This document shows, in pieces, positions 1 to 6,246 of a stretch of DNA of 6,270 bases. The stretch's first letter is position 1, and each line of letters begins with the position of its first letter. Below the pieces are notes generated by a model that searched no databases, was not told where the DNA came from, and was given only the letters and a program-made list of their open reading frames with translations. Where the stretch lies: positions 1-6,270 of the forward strand of contig CAAGHZ010000024.1 in assembly GCA_900769795.1 (NCBI GenBank), written 5' to 3'. Source of the stretch: Clostridia bacterium (GTDB lineage Bacteria > Bacillota > Clostridia > Monoglobales > Monoglobaceae). A program made the translations under genes and the position numbers.

Positions 1-1491
1 GGACATGTTATGGGTGCAAGGATAGAAACAGATATGCGCCGTGATGCGTATGCCCACCTGCAAACACTTTCAAACACATACTTTAACAATACTAAAGTAG
101 GACAGATTATGGGCAGAATAACAAACGATTTATTCGATGTTACCGAATTTGCCCACCACTGTCCCGAGGAGTTTTTCATAGCAGGGCTTAAGATAACAAT
201 TTCATTTATAATTTTGTCAAACATAAACCTTGCTCTTACCATAATGATATTTATCTTTGTGCCGATTATGACGGTTGTATGCAGAAAAATAAACCGCCGT
301 ATGAGAGCAGGGTTTGCGGAGCAACGCCATCGCATAGGCGAACTTAATGCAAGCATAGAGGATAGTCTGCTTGGCCAAAAAGTTGTCAAGGCTTTTGCAA
401 ACGAAGATATAGAAAACGCCAAATTCGAAAAGGGTAACAAGGAGTTTTTTAGCATCAAGAAATACACATACAAAATAATGGGGCTTTTCCAGACCTCAAC
501 AAGAGCCTTTGACGGACTTATGCATCTTGTTGCAGTTGTCGGCGGCGGAATCTTTCTCTTAAAAGGAAAAATTCTTGCAGGTGACTTGATTGCCTACATT
601 ATGTATATCTCAACGCTGATTGCAACAATCCGCAGAATCATTGAATTTACCGAGCAATTCCAACGCGGAATGACAGGAGTTGAGAGATTTTTGCAGATTG
701 TTGATGCAAATATCGAAATCTTTGACGACCCCGACGCCGAGGATATCGTAAACCCTGTCGGCAACATAGTATTCAGCAATGTTTCTTTTGAATATCCCGA
801 TGATCACAATCAGGTATTTAAAAATCTGAACCTTGAAATAAAAGCAGGCGAAAGGATTGCTTTTGTCGGTCCGTCAGGCGGCGGCAAAACAACACTCTGT
901 AACCTTATTCCGAGATTTTACGACATTACCGACGGAAAAATAACCTTAGACGGCAAAGATATAAAAAAGATTACTCTTAAAAGTCTGAGACAGAGCATTG
1001 GTATAGTTCAGCAGGACGTTTACCTCTTCTCGGGCACGGTTTATGAGAACATCCTCTACGGCAGACCCGATGCCACAAGAGAGGAAGTTATAGACGCCGC
1101 AATAAAAGCAGGAGCGGACGAATTTATAAGCGAATTAAAAGATGGCTATGACACCTATGTCGGTGAGAGAGGTGTTAAACTCTCGGGCGGACAGAAACAA
1201 CGCATCAGCATTGCAAGAGTTTTTCTTAAAAATCCGCCTATAATAATTTTAGATGAGGCAACCTCTGCTCTTGACAACGAGAGTGAATACGCAGTTTCAA
1301 GATCTCTAAACGCTCTTGCAAAGGGACGTACTACTCTTACAGTGGCACACAGATTGTCCAGTATCAGAAACTCGGACAGAATTATGGTGCTGACAAACGA
1401 AGGAATTATCGAAGAGGGCAACCATGAAAAACTGATGCAGGCAGACGGCATATACAAGAAGTTTTACACTATGGCAAATGAACTAAAATAA
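1..1491 (+). CDS. ABC exporter, fused permease-ATPase (5' end cut by window edge)
   Basis: This is an ATP-driven membrane exporter of the MsbA/multidrug half-transporter type, with permease and ATPase in one chain; such proteins act as dimers in the cytoplasmic membrane. The frame is open to base 1 (Gly-His-Val before the first Met at base 10), and family members are near 580 residues against about 496 here, so roughly the first 85 residues, including the first membrane helices, lie upstream. Counting from the Met at base 10, hydrophobic stretches at about 56-90 and 168-207 fit the last four permease helices. The ATPase domain starts near 252 and is complete: Walker A GPSGGGKTT 287-295, Q-loop Gln near 335, signature LSGGQ 391-395, Walker B IIILDE 411-416, D-loop SALD 419-422, switch His 447. 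No catalytic residue is missing. The substrate cannot be read from the sequence. The gene ends 65 bp before the FHA gene with no visible terminator, so read-through into the wall operon is possible. Confidence 0.95.
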   Translation, partial: GHVMGARIETDMRRDAYAHLQTLSNTYFNNTKVGQIMGRITNDLFDVTEFAHHCPEEFFIAGLKITISFIILSNINLALTIMIFIFVPIMTVVCRKINRRMRAGFAEQRHRIGELNASIEDSLLGQKVVKAFANEDIENAKFEKGNKEFFSIKKYTYKIMGLFQTSTRAFDGLMHLVAVVGGGIFLLKGKILAGDLIAYIMYISTLIATIRRIIEFTEQFQRGMTGVERFLQIVDANIEIFDDPDAEDIVNPVGNIVFSNVSFEYPDDHNQVFKNLNLEIKAGERIAFVGPSGGGKTTLCNLIPRFYDITDGKITLDGKDIKKITLKSLRQSIGIVQQDVYLFSGTVYENILYGRPDATREEVIDAAIKAGADEFISELKDGYDTYVGERGVKLSGGQKQRISIARVFLKNPPIIILDEATSALDNESEYAVSRSLNALAKGRTTLTVAHRLSSIRNSDRIMVLTNEGIIEEGNHEKLMQADGIYKKFYTMANELK

Positions 1492-1507
1492 TCCACAATA
1501 GCCCCGG

Positions 1508-1534
1508 TTGACCACCCACCAACATAGTGGTAAA
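1508..1534. repeat. Inverted repeat overlapping the operon promoter (possible operator)
   Basis: TTGACCAC (1508-1515) and GTGGTAAA (1527-1534) are inverted copies, with a perfect 5-bp core ACCAC/GTGGT and 7 of 8 positions matching overall, separated by 11 bases. One arm covers the -35 box and the other runs into the -10 box. In DNA it could be a repressor site with half-sites about 19 bp apart. In read-through RNA from the ABC gene it could be a weak hairpin. Some of the symmetry comes from the promoter boxes themselves, so chance is a real alternative. Confidence 0.35.
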
Positions 1535-1536
1535 AT
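1508..1536 (+). promoter_or_regulatory. Predicted sigma-A promoter of the FHA-SEDS-PBP operon
   Basis: A -35 box TTGACC (1508-1513, 5 of 6 to consensus) and a -10 box TAAAAT (1531-1536, 5 of 6) are separated by exactly 17 bp. It lies in the 65-bp gap between the ABC exporter and the FHA gene. The expected transcription start, about 1542-1544, falls at the edge of the Shine-Dalgarno site, giving a 5' leader of only about 13-15 nt. That is unusually short but workable. The match is strong by eye; use of this promoter is inferred. Confidence 0.6.
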
Positions 1537-1543
1537 ATGGGGC

Positions 1544-1548
1544 GGAGG
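1544..1548 (+). promoter_or_regulatory. Ribosome binding site of the FHA gene
   Basis: GGAGG lies 8 nt before the ATG at 1557 and fixes that start. The in-frame GTG at 1527 would add ten residues but would put this site inside the coding sequence, and it also falls inside the predicted promoter. Confidence 0.8.
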
Positions 1549-1556
1549 TAATTATT

Positions 1557-2003
1557 ATGACGTTTTACAATTTTTTATCTTCAATATTCAGCTACATCTT
1601 TACATTCATAATATACTTATTCATTTTTTCTGTCATTCGTCTCATCTATCTTGATGTCAGAAAAATGAGCAGGTTTACAGGCAAAAGCGCCGACGACTCT
1701 CTGTGCGCAAGCCTTAAAGCCACAAAATCCAAGATATCGCTTCAGACACAGATAAAAAACCGTTACTCTATATACGAGGAAGCAATCATCGGCAGAGGTC
1801 GCGGCTGCGACATCGCTATAAAGGAAGATTTTATCTCTGCAAAACACGCTCATATATGGTATGAGGACGGCGAGTGGTATCTTGAGGATCTCGGCAGCCG
1901 CAACGGTACTGCTGTCAATGGTCAGCGAATAAGAGATATTGTTATCTTAGACCCCGAGGATGTAATCTCCTTCGGCGGACTTAACTTTGTGTTTGAACTA
2001 TAA
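1557..2003 (+). CDS. Membrane-anchored FHA domain protein
   Basis: A 148-residue protein with an N-terminal membrane helix (about residues 6-31), a basic and polar linker (about 32-72), and a C-terminal forkhead-associated domain (about 73-148) expected to face the cytoplasm. FHA domains bind phosphothreonine peptides. The defining residues are present: Gly79-Arg80, Ser94 and His97 in ISAKHAHI, Ser114-Arg115-Asn116-Gly117 in DLGSRNGT, and Asn121-Gly122. Binding is therefore probably intact. Size and layout resemble mycobacterial FhaB, a short anchored FHA protein beside rodA and pbpA. It is the first gene of a likely operon, 20 bp before the SEDS gene. The role inferred is to recruit a Ser/Thr-kinase-phosphorylated partner to the wall synthesis machinery. 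No kinase is in the window. The family call is very secure; the partner is unknown. Confidence 0.93.
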   Translation: MTFYNFLSSIFSYIFTFIIYLFIFSVIRLIYLDVRKMSRFTGKSADDSLCASLKATKSKISLQTQIKNRYSIYEEAIIGRGRGCDIAIKEDFISAKHAHIWYEDGEWYLEDLGSRNGTAVNGQRIRDIVILDPEDVISFGGLNFVFEL

Positions 2004-2009
2004 ACTGCG

Positions 2010-2017
2010 AAGGGGTG
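2010..2017 (+). promoter_or_regulatory. Ribosome binding site of the SEDS gene
   Basis: AAGGGGTG ends 6 nt before the ATG at 2024. An in-frame GTG at 2015 overlaps this site and would leave no ribosome binding site of its own, so the ATG is the preferred start. Confidence 0.7.
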
Positions 2018-2023
2018 AAAGCT

Positions 2024-3259
2024 ATGGCAAAGTTTAACGGGCTTAACTACCGTCGTCCTGCTTTTCTCTTAATTCTGATGAACCTTTTTGGCTTTAGCCT
2101 GCTGTTCATCGCCAATGATTACAACCCGAACATTGCATATATAGGCGCAGGAATCCTCGCGCTCTATGTTGTTATGTACACAATCCTTATTGCCTGCAAG
2201 ATGGGTGATAAATTTATAGTTCCCATGGCTTGCATGCTGATTACTATGGGGATTATTCTGCTTTGCAGGATTAACATATCCTTCGGCCTTAAACAAATTG
2301 TATGGGTCGGCGTCGGCATCTGCGTCTTTTTTTTAGTATATCTGGTTTACTATAACATAAGGTTCTGGAACAAACTTTGGTTTTTGTATTTTATTGGGGG
2401 CACAGTCTTGTTCCTTATAACCCTTATTCTTGGAAAAACCGTAAACGGCTCTAAAAACTGGATTGAACTCGGCGGCTTTTCTTTTCAGCCATCAGAACTC
2501 ACCAAAATCTTGTTTATAATGTTCCTCTCCTGCTACTTCTCAGGGGAATGGACAAAACCCGTCCGCAACATATCGCCAAAATTTATGTCACTTGGCGTCA
2601 CATATCTTTTTATTGGATTCTTGGTTCTTCAACGTGACTGGGGCACCATTTTGGTCCTCTTTTCTATCTATATCTTTATGATATATGTATACGAAAAGGA
2701 CTTTAAGTTTTTATTGTTAAACGTTGGCGCGGCAGCCGTTGTGGCAATACTCGGCTATAAATTTCTGCATCATATACAGGTGCGTGTCAGCACATGGCTT
2801 GACCCATGGGCAGATATATCGGGCACAGGGTATCAGATTACTCAGTCGCTTTTTGCTATCGCTTCGGGCGGATACTTTGGCAAAGGCATTGGCAATGGCT
2901 CTCCCAATTATATTCCGGAGGTACACTCTGACTTTATCTTCTCTGCAATATGTGAGGAAATGGGAATCTTTGGCGGAGCGGCAGTTATAATACTTTTCTT
3001 CTTGATTGCCTACCGTTGTTTTAAGATTTCTATAAAGACCGCAAACCCCTATGACAAGGCGCTCAGCTTCGGTCTTACGGTTATGTTCGCTATGCAGACA
3101 TTTATTATTGTGGGTGGCGTTACAAAATTAATACCATTAACAGGCATTACTCTACCATTTGTTAGTTATGGAGGAACATCTATTGTAGTCAGTTTTGCTT
3201 CTCTTGGGATAATTCAGGCAATTTCAGCCAAGTCAGACAGACATCCTCAGGAGAAATAA
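2024..3259 (+). CDS. SEDS peptidoglycan glycosyltransferase (RodA/FtsW/SpoVE family)
   Basis: An integral membrane enzyme that polymerises lipid II into glycan strands at the outer face of the cytoplasmic membrane, working with a class B PBP. At 411 residues with about ten hydrophobic helices it is full length for the family. Landmarks are the signature NGSKNWIELG followed by FQPSELTK (141-161), Arg253 with LDPWAD (259-264) and GYQITQS (269-275), then PEVHSDF (299-304), whose Asp303 aligns with the essential Asp262 of E. coli RodA. The C-terminal LPLTGITLPFVSYGG block (369-383, recognisable in all members) is intact. One oddity is RDWGT at 204-208 where PDLGT is usual. It lies 20 bp after the FHA gene and 33 bp before the PBP gene, which supports one operon and a dedicated SEDS-PBP pair. 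Sequence alone does not say whether it serves elongation, division or sporulation; the FHA and PBP neighbours favour a RodA-like label over a true FtsW. Confidence 0.94.
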   Translation: MAKFNGLNYRRPAFLLILMNLFGFSLLFIANDYNPNIAYIGAGILALYVVMYTILIACKMGDKFIVPMACMLITMGIILLCRINISFGLKQIVWVGVGICVFFLVYLVYYNIRFWNKLWFLYFIGGTVLFLITLILGKTVNGSKNWIELGGFSFQPSELTKILFIMFLSCYFSGEWTKPVRNISPKFMSLGVTYLFIGFLVLQRDWGTILVLFSIYIFMIYVYEKDFKFLLLNVGAAAVVAILGYKFLHHIQVRVSTWLDPWADISGTGYQITQSLFAIASGGYFGKGIGNGSPNYIPEVHSDFIFSAICEEMGIFGGAAVIILFFLIAYRCFKISIKTANPYDKALSFGLTVMFAMQTFIIVGGVTKLIPLTGITLPFVSYGGTSIVVSFASLGIIQAISAKSDRHPQEK

Positions 3260-3278
3260 CTTTATCAGATTTTTGTTG

Positions 3279-3285
3279 AAAGGAG
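3279..3285 (+). promoter_or_regulatory. Ribosome binding site of the PBP gene
   Basis: AAAGGAG lies 7 nt before the ATG at 3293. An in-frame TTG at 3287 would sit only 1 nt from this site, too close to be used, so the ATG is chosen. Confidence 0.8.
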
Positions 3286-3292
3286 ATTGTTT

Positions 3293-4669
3293 ATGCAAAC
3301 CAACAAAAGAATACTTCGCGTTTTGGTTGTTGTGTCACTTATGTTTTTATTGCTCGTGACATACCTTCTCTATTTCAATATGTTTAAAGCAGAAGAAGTC
3401 GCAGGCAACTCCTACAACAAGCGACAATGGGAGGATGAGAGGTTCGTCAAACGTGGCAGCATTTACGATTGCGACGGCGAGATTCTGGCAGAAACACAGA
3501 TAAATGGTGACGAAAGAATCAGAGTTTACCCGAAGGGACATCTTTACAGCCATATTATAGGTTATCATTCCAAGGTCTACGGCAAAAGCCATCTTGAAAT
3601 GAAGTACGACAGAGAACTTCTCGGCAAGGGCGATGTAACCTTAAATTTTAACGAACTCCGCTCCGGTTATGATTTAAACCTTACCATTGACAATGACCTT
3701 CAAAACTACGCCTACAACCAACTTGGCGGCAGACGGGGCGCTGTTGTTGCTCTTGAGCCGTCAACGGGTAAAATTCTTGCTATGGTTAGTTATCCCGATT
3801 TTAACCCTTCTGCAAAATCCCTTGAAGAAAGTTGGAAGTACATCGTTGAGAGAGAGGACTCTCCATTGTTGGCAAGAGCCACCAACGGACTGTACGCTCC
3901 CGGCTCTACCTATAAAATTGTCACGGCATCCTGTGCATATATAGCAGGATATGACTCTACAACATTTGATGACCAAGGTGCTTTTGAGGCAGATGGTTTA
4001 AAGGTCGAAAACTATGACGGCAAGAGTTATGGCACCATTGATTTAAGACAAGCCTTTGAATATTCAAGTAACTTTGCATTCTGCACTATTGGCTATGAAC
4101 TCGGTGCAAATACTGTTCTTTCAACCGCCGAGGCCTTTGGCATAAACAAACCTATTGAAATGGATTTGCCTGTTTCAAAAAGTCGTATAGAATACAAAAA
4201 AATGTACGATGCCGATGCAGCGTTAGTATCCATTGGCCAGGGACAGTTGCTTATGACTCCTCTTCACGTTGCAATGGTGGGTGCAACAATTGCCAACGGC
4301 GGAAAAATGATGAAACCCTACCTTGTTGACAAAATTACCGCATCATCGGGGGTTAGCCTCGGCACAACAAGACCTCAGCAACTTTATCAGCCTATTTCCG
4401 CACAGACCGCAGCCTACATCAGCGATTTGATGGTAGGCGTCGTTAAAAGAGGCACAGGCACAAGAGCGCAAATATCAGGCATAACCGTCGCAGGCAAGAC
4501 AGGAACTGCCGAAAACGAAACAAAGAATGACCATTCCTGGTTTGTGGGATTTGCACCTGCAGAAAATCCGCAAATTGCCGTTGCTGTACTTCTGGAATAC
4601 GATGGCGGTGCAGGCGGAACAAATGCAGCACCTATAGCCCGAAACGTAATGAGCAAATATTTAAAATAG
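3293..4669 (+). CDS. Class B penicillin-binding protein (peptidoglycan D,D-transpeptidase, PbpA-like)
   Basis: A beta-lactam-target transpeptidase that cross-links peptidoglycan outside the membrane. It has 458 residues, with a basic start (KR), a single membrane anchor at about 8-28, a short pedestal region including RGSIYDCDGEILAET (54-68), and the transpeptidase domain from about 145 to the end. All three active-site motifs are present: SxxK as Ser205-Thr-Tyr-Lys208 (nucleophile Ser205), SxN as Ser258-Ser-Asn260, and KTGT at 402-405. The family IGQGQ block is at 314-318. No glycosyltransferase domain and no PASTA repeats are seen, which fits the short PbpA-type class B enzymes (about 490 residues in mycobacteria) rather than FtsI/PBP2x with PASTA. 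The pedestal Cys60 replaces the Arg common at that place. It is the last gene of the inferred operon and the likely partner of the SEDS enzyme just upstream. Confidence 0.94.
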   Translation: MQTNKRILRVLVVVSLMFLLLVTYLLYFNMFKAEEVAGNSYNKRQWEDERFVKRGSIYDCDGEILAETQINGDERIRVYPKGHLYSHIIGYHSKVYGKSHLEMKYDRELLGKGDVTLNFNELRSGYDLNLTIDNDLQNYAYNQLGGRRGAVVALEPSTGKILAMVSYPDFNPSAKSLEESWKYIVEREDSPLLARATNGLYAPGSTYKIVTASCAYIAGYDSTTFDDQGAFEADGLKVENYDGKSYGTIDLRQAFEYSSNFAFCTIGYELGANTVLSTAEAFGINKPIEMDLPVSKSRIEYKKMYDADAALVSIGQGQLLMTPLHVAMVGATIANGGKMMKPYLVDKITASSGVSLGTTRPQQLYQPISAQTAAYISDLMVGVVKRGTGTRAQISGITVAGKTGTAENETKNDHSWFVGFAPAENPQIAVAVLLEYDGGAGGTNAAPIARNVMSKYLK

Positions 4670-4705
4670 CGTTGTTAAAAACAGATTACAGATGCCAATT
4701 AGGTA

Positions 4706-4734
4706 TTGTAATTTACTAAAAATTGTAGTATAAT
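4706..4734 (+). promoter_or_regulatory. argD: Predicted sigma-A promoter of argD
   Basis: A perfect TATAAT (4729-4734) is preceded at 17 bp by TTGTAA (4706-4711, 4 of 6 to TTGACA). The expected start near 4741 gives a leader of about 28 nt carrying the ribosome binding site. It lies in the AT-rich 99-bp gap after the PBP gene and suggests that argD is transcribed separately. A 5-bp inverted repeat TACTA/TAGTA (4714-4718 and 4726-4730) sits across the spacer and the -10 box. It does not match the ArgR box pattern I know, so arginine control cannot be claimed from it. Confidence 0.7.
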
Positions 4735-4753
4735 GTTTATTTAATAAAATTTG

Positions 4754-4760
4754 AAAAGAG
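4754..4760 (+). promoter_or_regulatory. argD: Weak ribosome binding site of argD
   Basis: AAAAGAG ends 8 nt before the ATG at 4769. It fits that start better than the in-frame TTG at 4751, which has no purine-rich site before it. The ATG at 4761 is in another frame and meets a stop after two codons. Confidence 0.6.
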
Positions 4761-4768
4761 ATGGACAA

Positions 4769-5971
4769 ATGACACTTGAAGAAATAAAACAACAAGATAG
4801 CAAATATTATATGAACACCTTTGGCGAGCGTACTCCGCTATGCTTCACAGAAGGCAAGGGAATCACCCTTACTGCAACTGACGGCAAAACCTACAAAGAC
4901 TTTTTTGCAGGCATTGCAGTAAACTGCCTTGGCTATGGCCACGAAAGGCTCTGTCGCGAACTATGTGAGCAGATAAACAGCCTTGTGCATATATCAAACG
5001 TATTTTATGTAGACAACCAGGCAAAACTTGCACAGATGATAGTAGAAAACTCCTGTGCAGACAGAGTTTTCTTCTGTAATAGCGGCGCAGAGGCAAACGA
5101 GGGTGCAATCAAACTTGCCAAGAAGTATTTTACATCCCGCGGAATTGAGGATAAATACGAGATAATTTCTCTTAAAAATTCTTTCCACGGCAGAACACTC
5201 GCTACTGTTGCTGCAACAGGTCAGGAGAAGTACCAAAAGCCATACAAGCCACTCCTTGAAAAATTTGTCCATGTTGAAATAAACGACATAGACGCCCTAA
5301 AGACCGCCATAAACAACAAAACTGCGGCAATTATGGTAGAACTTATACAGGGCGAGAGCGGGGTTCATCCGCTCAGTTCTGAATATGTTGCAGAACTTGA
5401 AAGACTTTGCAAAGAAAACGAAATTTTACTTATAGTTGACGAGATACAAACCGGCGTCGGCAGAACGGGTAAACTTTTTGCACACGAACACTATGGCATA
5501 GAGCCTGATATCTTTACAATGGCAAAAGGTCTTGGTGGCGGAGTTCCCGTCGGTGGATTTGCGGCAAAACAGAAGATTGCTGATGCCTTCGTCCCGGGAG
5601 ACCATGGCACAACCTTTGGCGGCAACCCTCTTGCAATGAGAGCCGGATGCGTTGTAATTGACGAAATGATAAATGGCGGCGTTATTGAAAACGCAAAGGT
5701 CGTTGGAGAATATTTCTTTGAGAGATTGAACGAACTTTCCGTAAAGACAGGCAAGATTGCCGAAATTCGTGGCAAGGGGCTTATGATAGGCGTAGAATTT
5801 AAAGAAGAAATCGCAAAACAGCTGGGCGTTGCTATGCGCGAAATGGGTTATCTTGTGGGCGTGATTGGCACAAAGGTATTTCGTATAGTTCCGCCACTGA
5901 TACTTACAAAAGAAGATGTTGACGGATTTATAGATGCCCTTAAAGAGGCGCTTGAAAATATACAAAAATAA
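4769..5971 (+). CDS. argD: Acetylornithine aminotransferase (class III PLP aminotransferase)
   Basis: A cytoplasmic pyridoxal-phosphate enzyme of arginine synthesis that interconverts N-acetylglutamate semialdehyde (with glutamate) and N-acetylornithine (with 2-oxoglutarate); many members also take succinyl-diaminopimelate intermediates of lysine synthesis. The 400-residue length is full length. Visible landmarks are NSGAEANE (104-111, cofactor phosphate contact), FHGRT (139-143), VDEIQTG with Asp224 (contact to the PLP ring nitrogen), MAKGLGGG with the Schiff-base Lys253, TTFGGNP (281-287), and RIVPPL (372-377) near the C-terminus. The bacterial ArgD-type spacing and the GGVPVGG block (257-263) favour ArgD over ornithine or 4-aminobutyrate aminotransferases, though close paralogues cannot be fully separated by eye. 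It is 99 bp from the PBP gene with its own promoter, and no other arginine gene is in view. Confidence 0.9.
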   Translation: MTLEEIKQQDSKYYMNTFGERTPLCFTEGKGITLTATDGKTYKDFFAGIAVNCLGYGHERLCRELCEQINSLVHISNVFYVDNQAKLAQMIVENSCADRVFFCNSGAEANEGAIKLAKKYFTSRGIEDKYEIISLKNSFHGRTLATVAATGQEKYQKPYKPLLEKFVHVEINDIDALKTAINNKTAAIMVELIQGESGVHPLSSEYVAELERLCKENEILLIVDEIQTGVGRTGKLFAHEHYGIEPDIFTMAKGLGGGVPVGGFAAKQKIADAFVPGDHGTTFGGNPLAMRAGCVVIDEMINGGVIENAKVVGEYFFERLNELSVKTGKIAEIRGKGLMIGVEFKEEIAKQLGVAMREMGYLVGVIGTKVFRIVPPLILTKEDVDGFIDALKEALENIQK

Positions 5972-5972
5972 C

Positions 5973-5988
5973 TTGCGTAAAAACGCAA
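5973..5988. other. Small perfect hairpin just after argD
   Basis: TTGCGT (5973-5978) and ACGCAA (5983-5988) form a perfect 6-bp stem with an AAAA loop, beginning one base after the argD stop codon. On the + strand it is not followed by a T-run, so it is a poor intrinsic terminator for argD. On the minus strand the stem is followed by a T-rich stretch (complement of the AAAAATAA at 5964-5971), so it could terminate a minus-strand gene entering from the right. No such gene is visible. It may also simply protect the mRNA 3' end. Confidence 0.45.
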
Positions 5989-6003
5989 TGATTTCGGAAC
6001 TGT

Positions 6004-6106
6004 TTTTGCCACTTCAATTTTGCCTTTGAAAGATGCGCCGTACCCGCATCCTAGCCATCCCCTGCGGTAATGTTACCAAAATTGAAGCGGCGGCAACTTG
6101 GCAAAA
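6004..6106. other. Structured intergenic element closed by 8-bp and 11-bp stems
   Basis: CTTCAATTTTG (6012-6022) is perfectly complementary to CAAAATTGAAG (6077-6087). Immediately outside, TTTTGCCA (6004-6011) pairs with TGGCAAAA (6099-6106), leaving an 11-base bulge on the 3' side. An alternative is a shorter TTGCC/GGCAA pairing (6006-6010 with 6092-6096). Inside the long stem lie a perfect hairpin GATGCG/CGCATC (6032-6037 and 6045-6050, 7-base loop) and a small GGTA/TACC hairpin (6066-6069 and 6074-6077) that competes for the last base of the long stem. The layout fits a folded RNA or a short non-autonomous inverted-repeat element. No known riboswitch or RNA family was recognised, and no coding frame is convincing here. 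Confidence 0.45.
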
Positions 6107-6143
6107 TATTGTAACGATATATGTTTTGCACAAATTGGGGTTT

Positions 6144-6187
6144 TAAAGGGGCGGTAGCCCCTTTATCCAAGTTCCGCGAAGCGGAAC
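6144..6187. repeat. Pair of perfect GC-rich hairpins (likely intergenic repeat)
   Basis: The first hairpin, 6144-6165, has a 9-bp stem TAAAGGGGC/GCCCCTTTA around a GGTA loop. The second, 6171-6187, has a 7-bp stem GTTCCGC/GCGGAAC around a GAA loop. They are five bases apart. Neither has a T-run after it on either strand, so a standard terminator is unlikely. The stretch is richer in G and C than the AT-rich 6103-6144 just before it. Tight adjacent palindromes of this kind are typical of dispersed extragenic repeats, but a copy elsewhere in the genome cannot be seen from here. Confidence 0.5.
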
Positions 6188-6225
6188 TCCGGACTCCGCT
6201 CGGGCGTGGCGTCACACCGATTAAG

Positions 6226-6246
6226 AACGTGCCTGTGACACGTTTT
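6226..6246 (+). other. Hairpin with short T-run (weak terminator candidate)
   Basis: AACGTG (6226-6231) and CACGTT (6239-6244) form a 6-bp stem with a 7-base loop. Only four T residues lie at its 3' side (6243-6246), two of them in the stem. An alternative pairing GTCAC/GTGAC (6211-6215 with 6235-6239) competes with it. It could be a weak terminator or part of the preceding hairpin-rich element. The remaining bases to 6270 show no feature I can support. Confidence 0.25.

Noticed and set aside
1155..1457. 100-codon open frame on the minus strand
   Set aside because: It is antisense to the ATPase domain of the ABC exporter, with no ribosome binding site or recognisable protein.
1527..1556. GTG start adding ten residues to the FHA protein
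   Set aside because: It would place GGAGG inside the gene and has no site of its own; the ATG at 1557 is well spaced from GGAGG.
2724..2990. 88-codon open frame on the + strand inside the SEDS gene
   Set aside because: It overlaps the conserved SEDS catalytic region in another frame and shows no recognisable domain.
4670..4705. Terminator after the PBP gene
   Set aside because: Only a trivial TGTT/AACA pairing is present, without GC pairs or a T-run, so no terminator is supported.
5426..5965. 179-codon open frame on the minus strand
   Set aside because: It lies fully antisense to argD, whose protein is clearly conserved. Its translation is Cys/Phe/Lys-rich and resembles no family.
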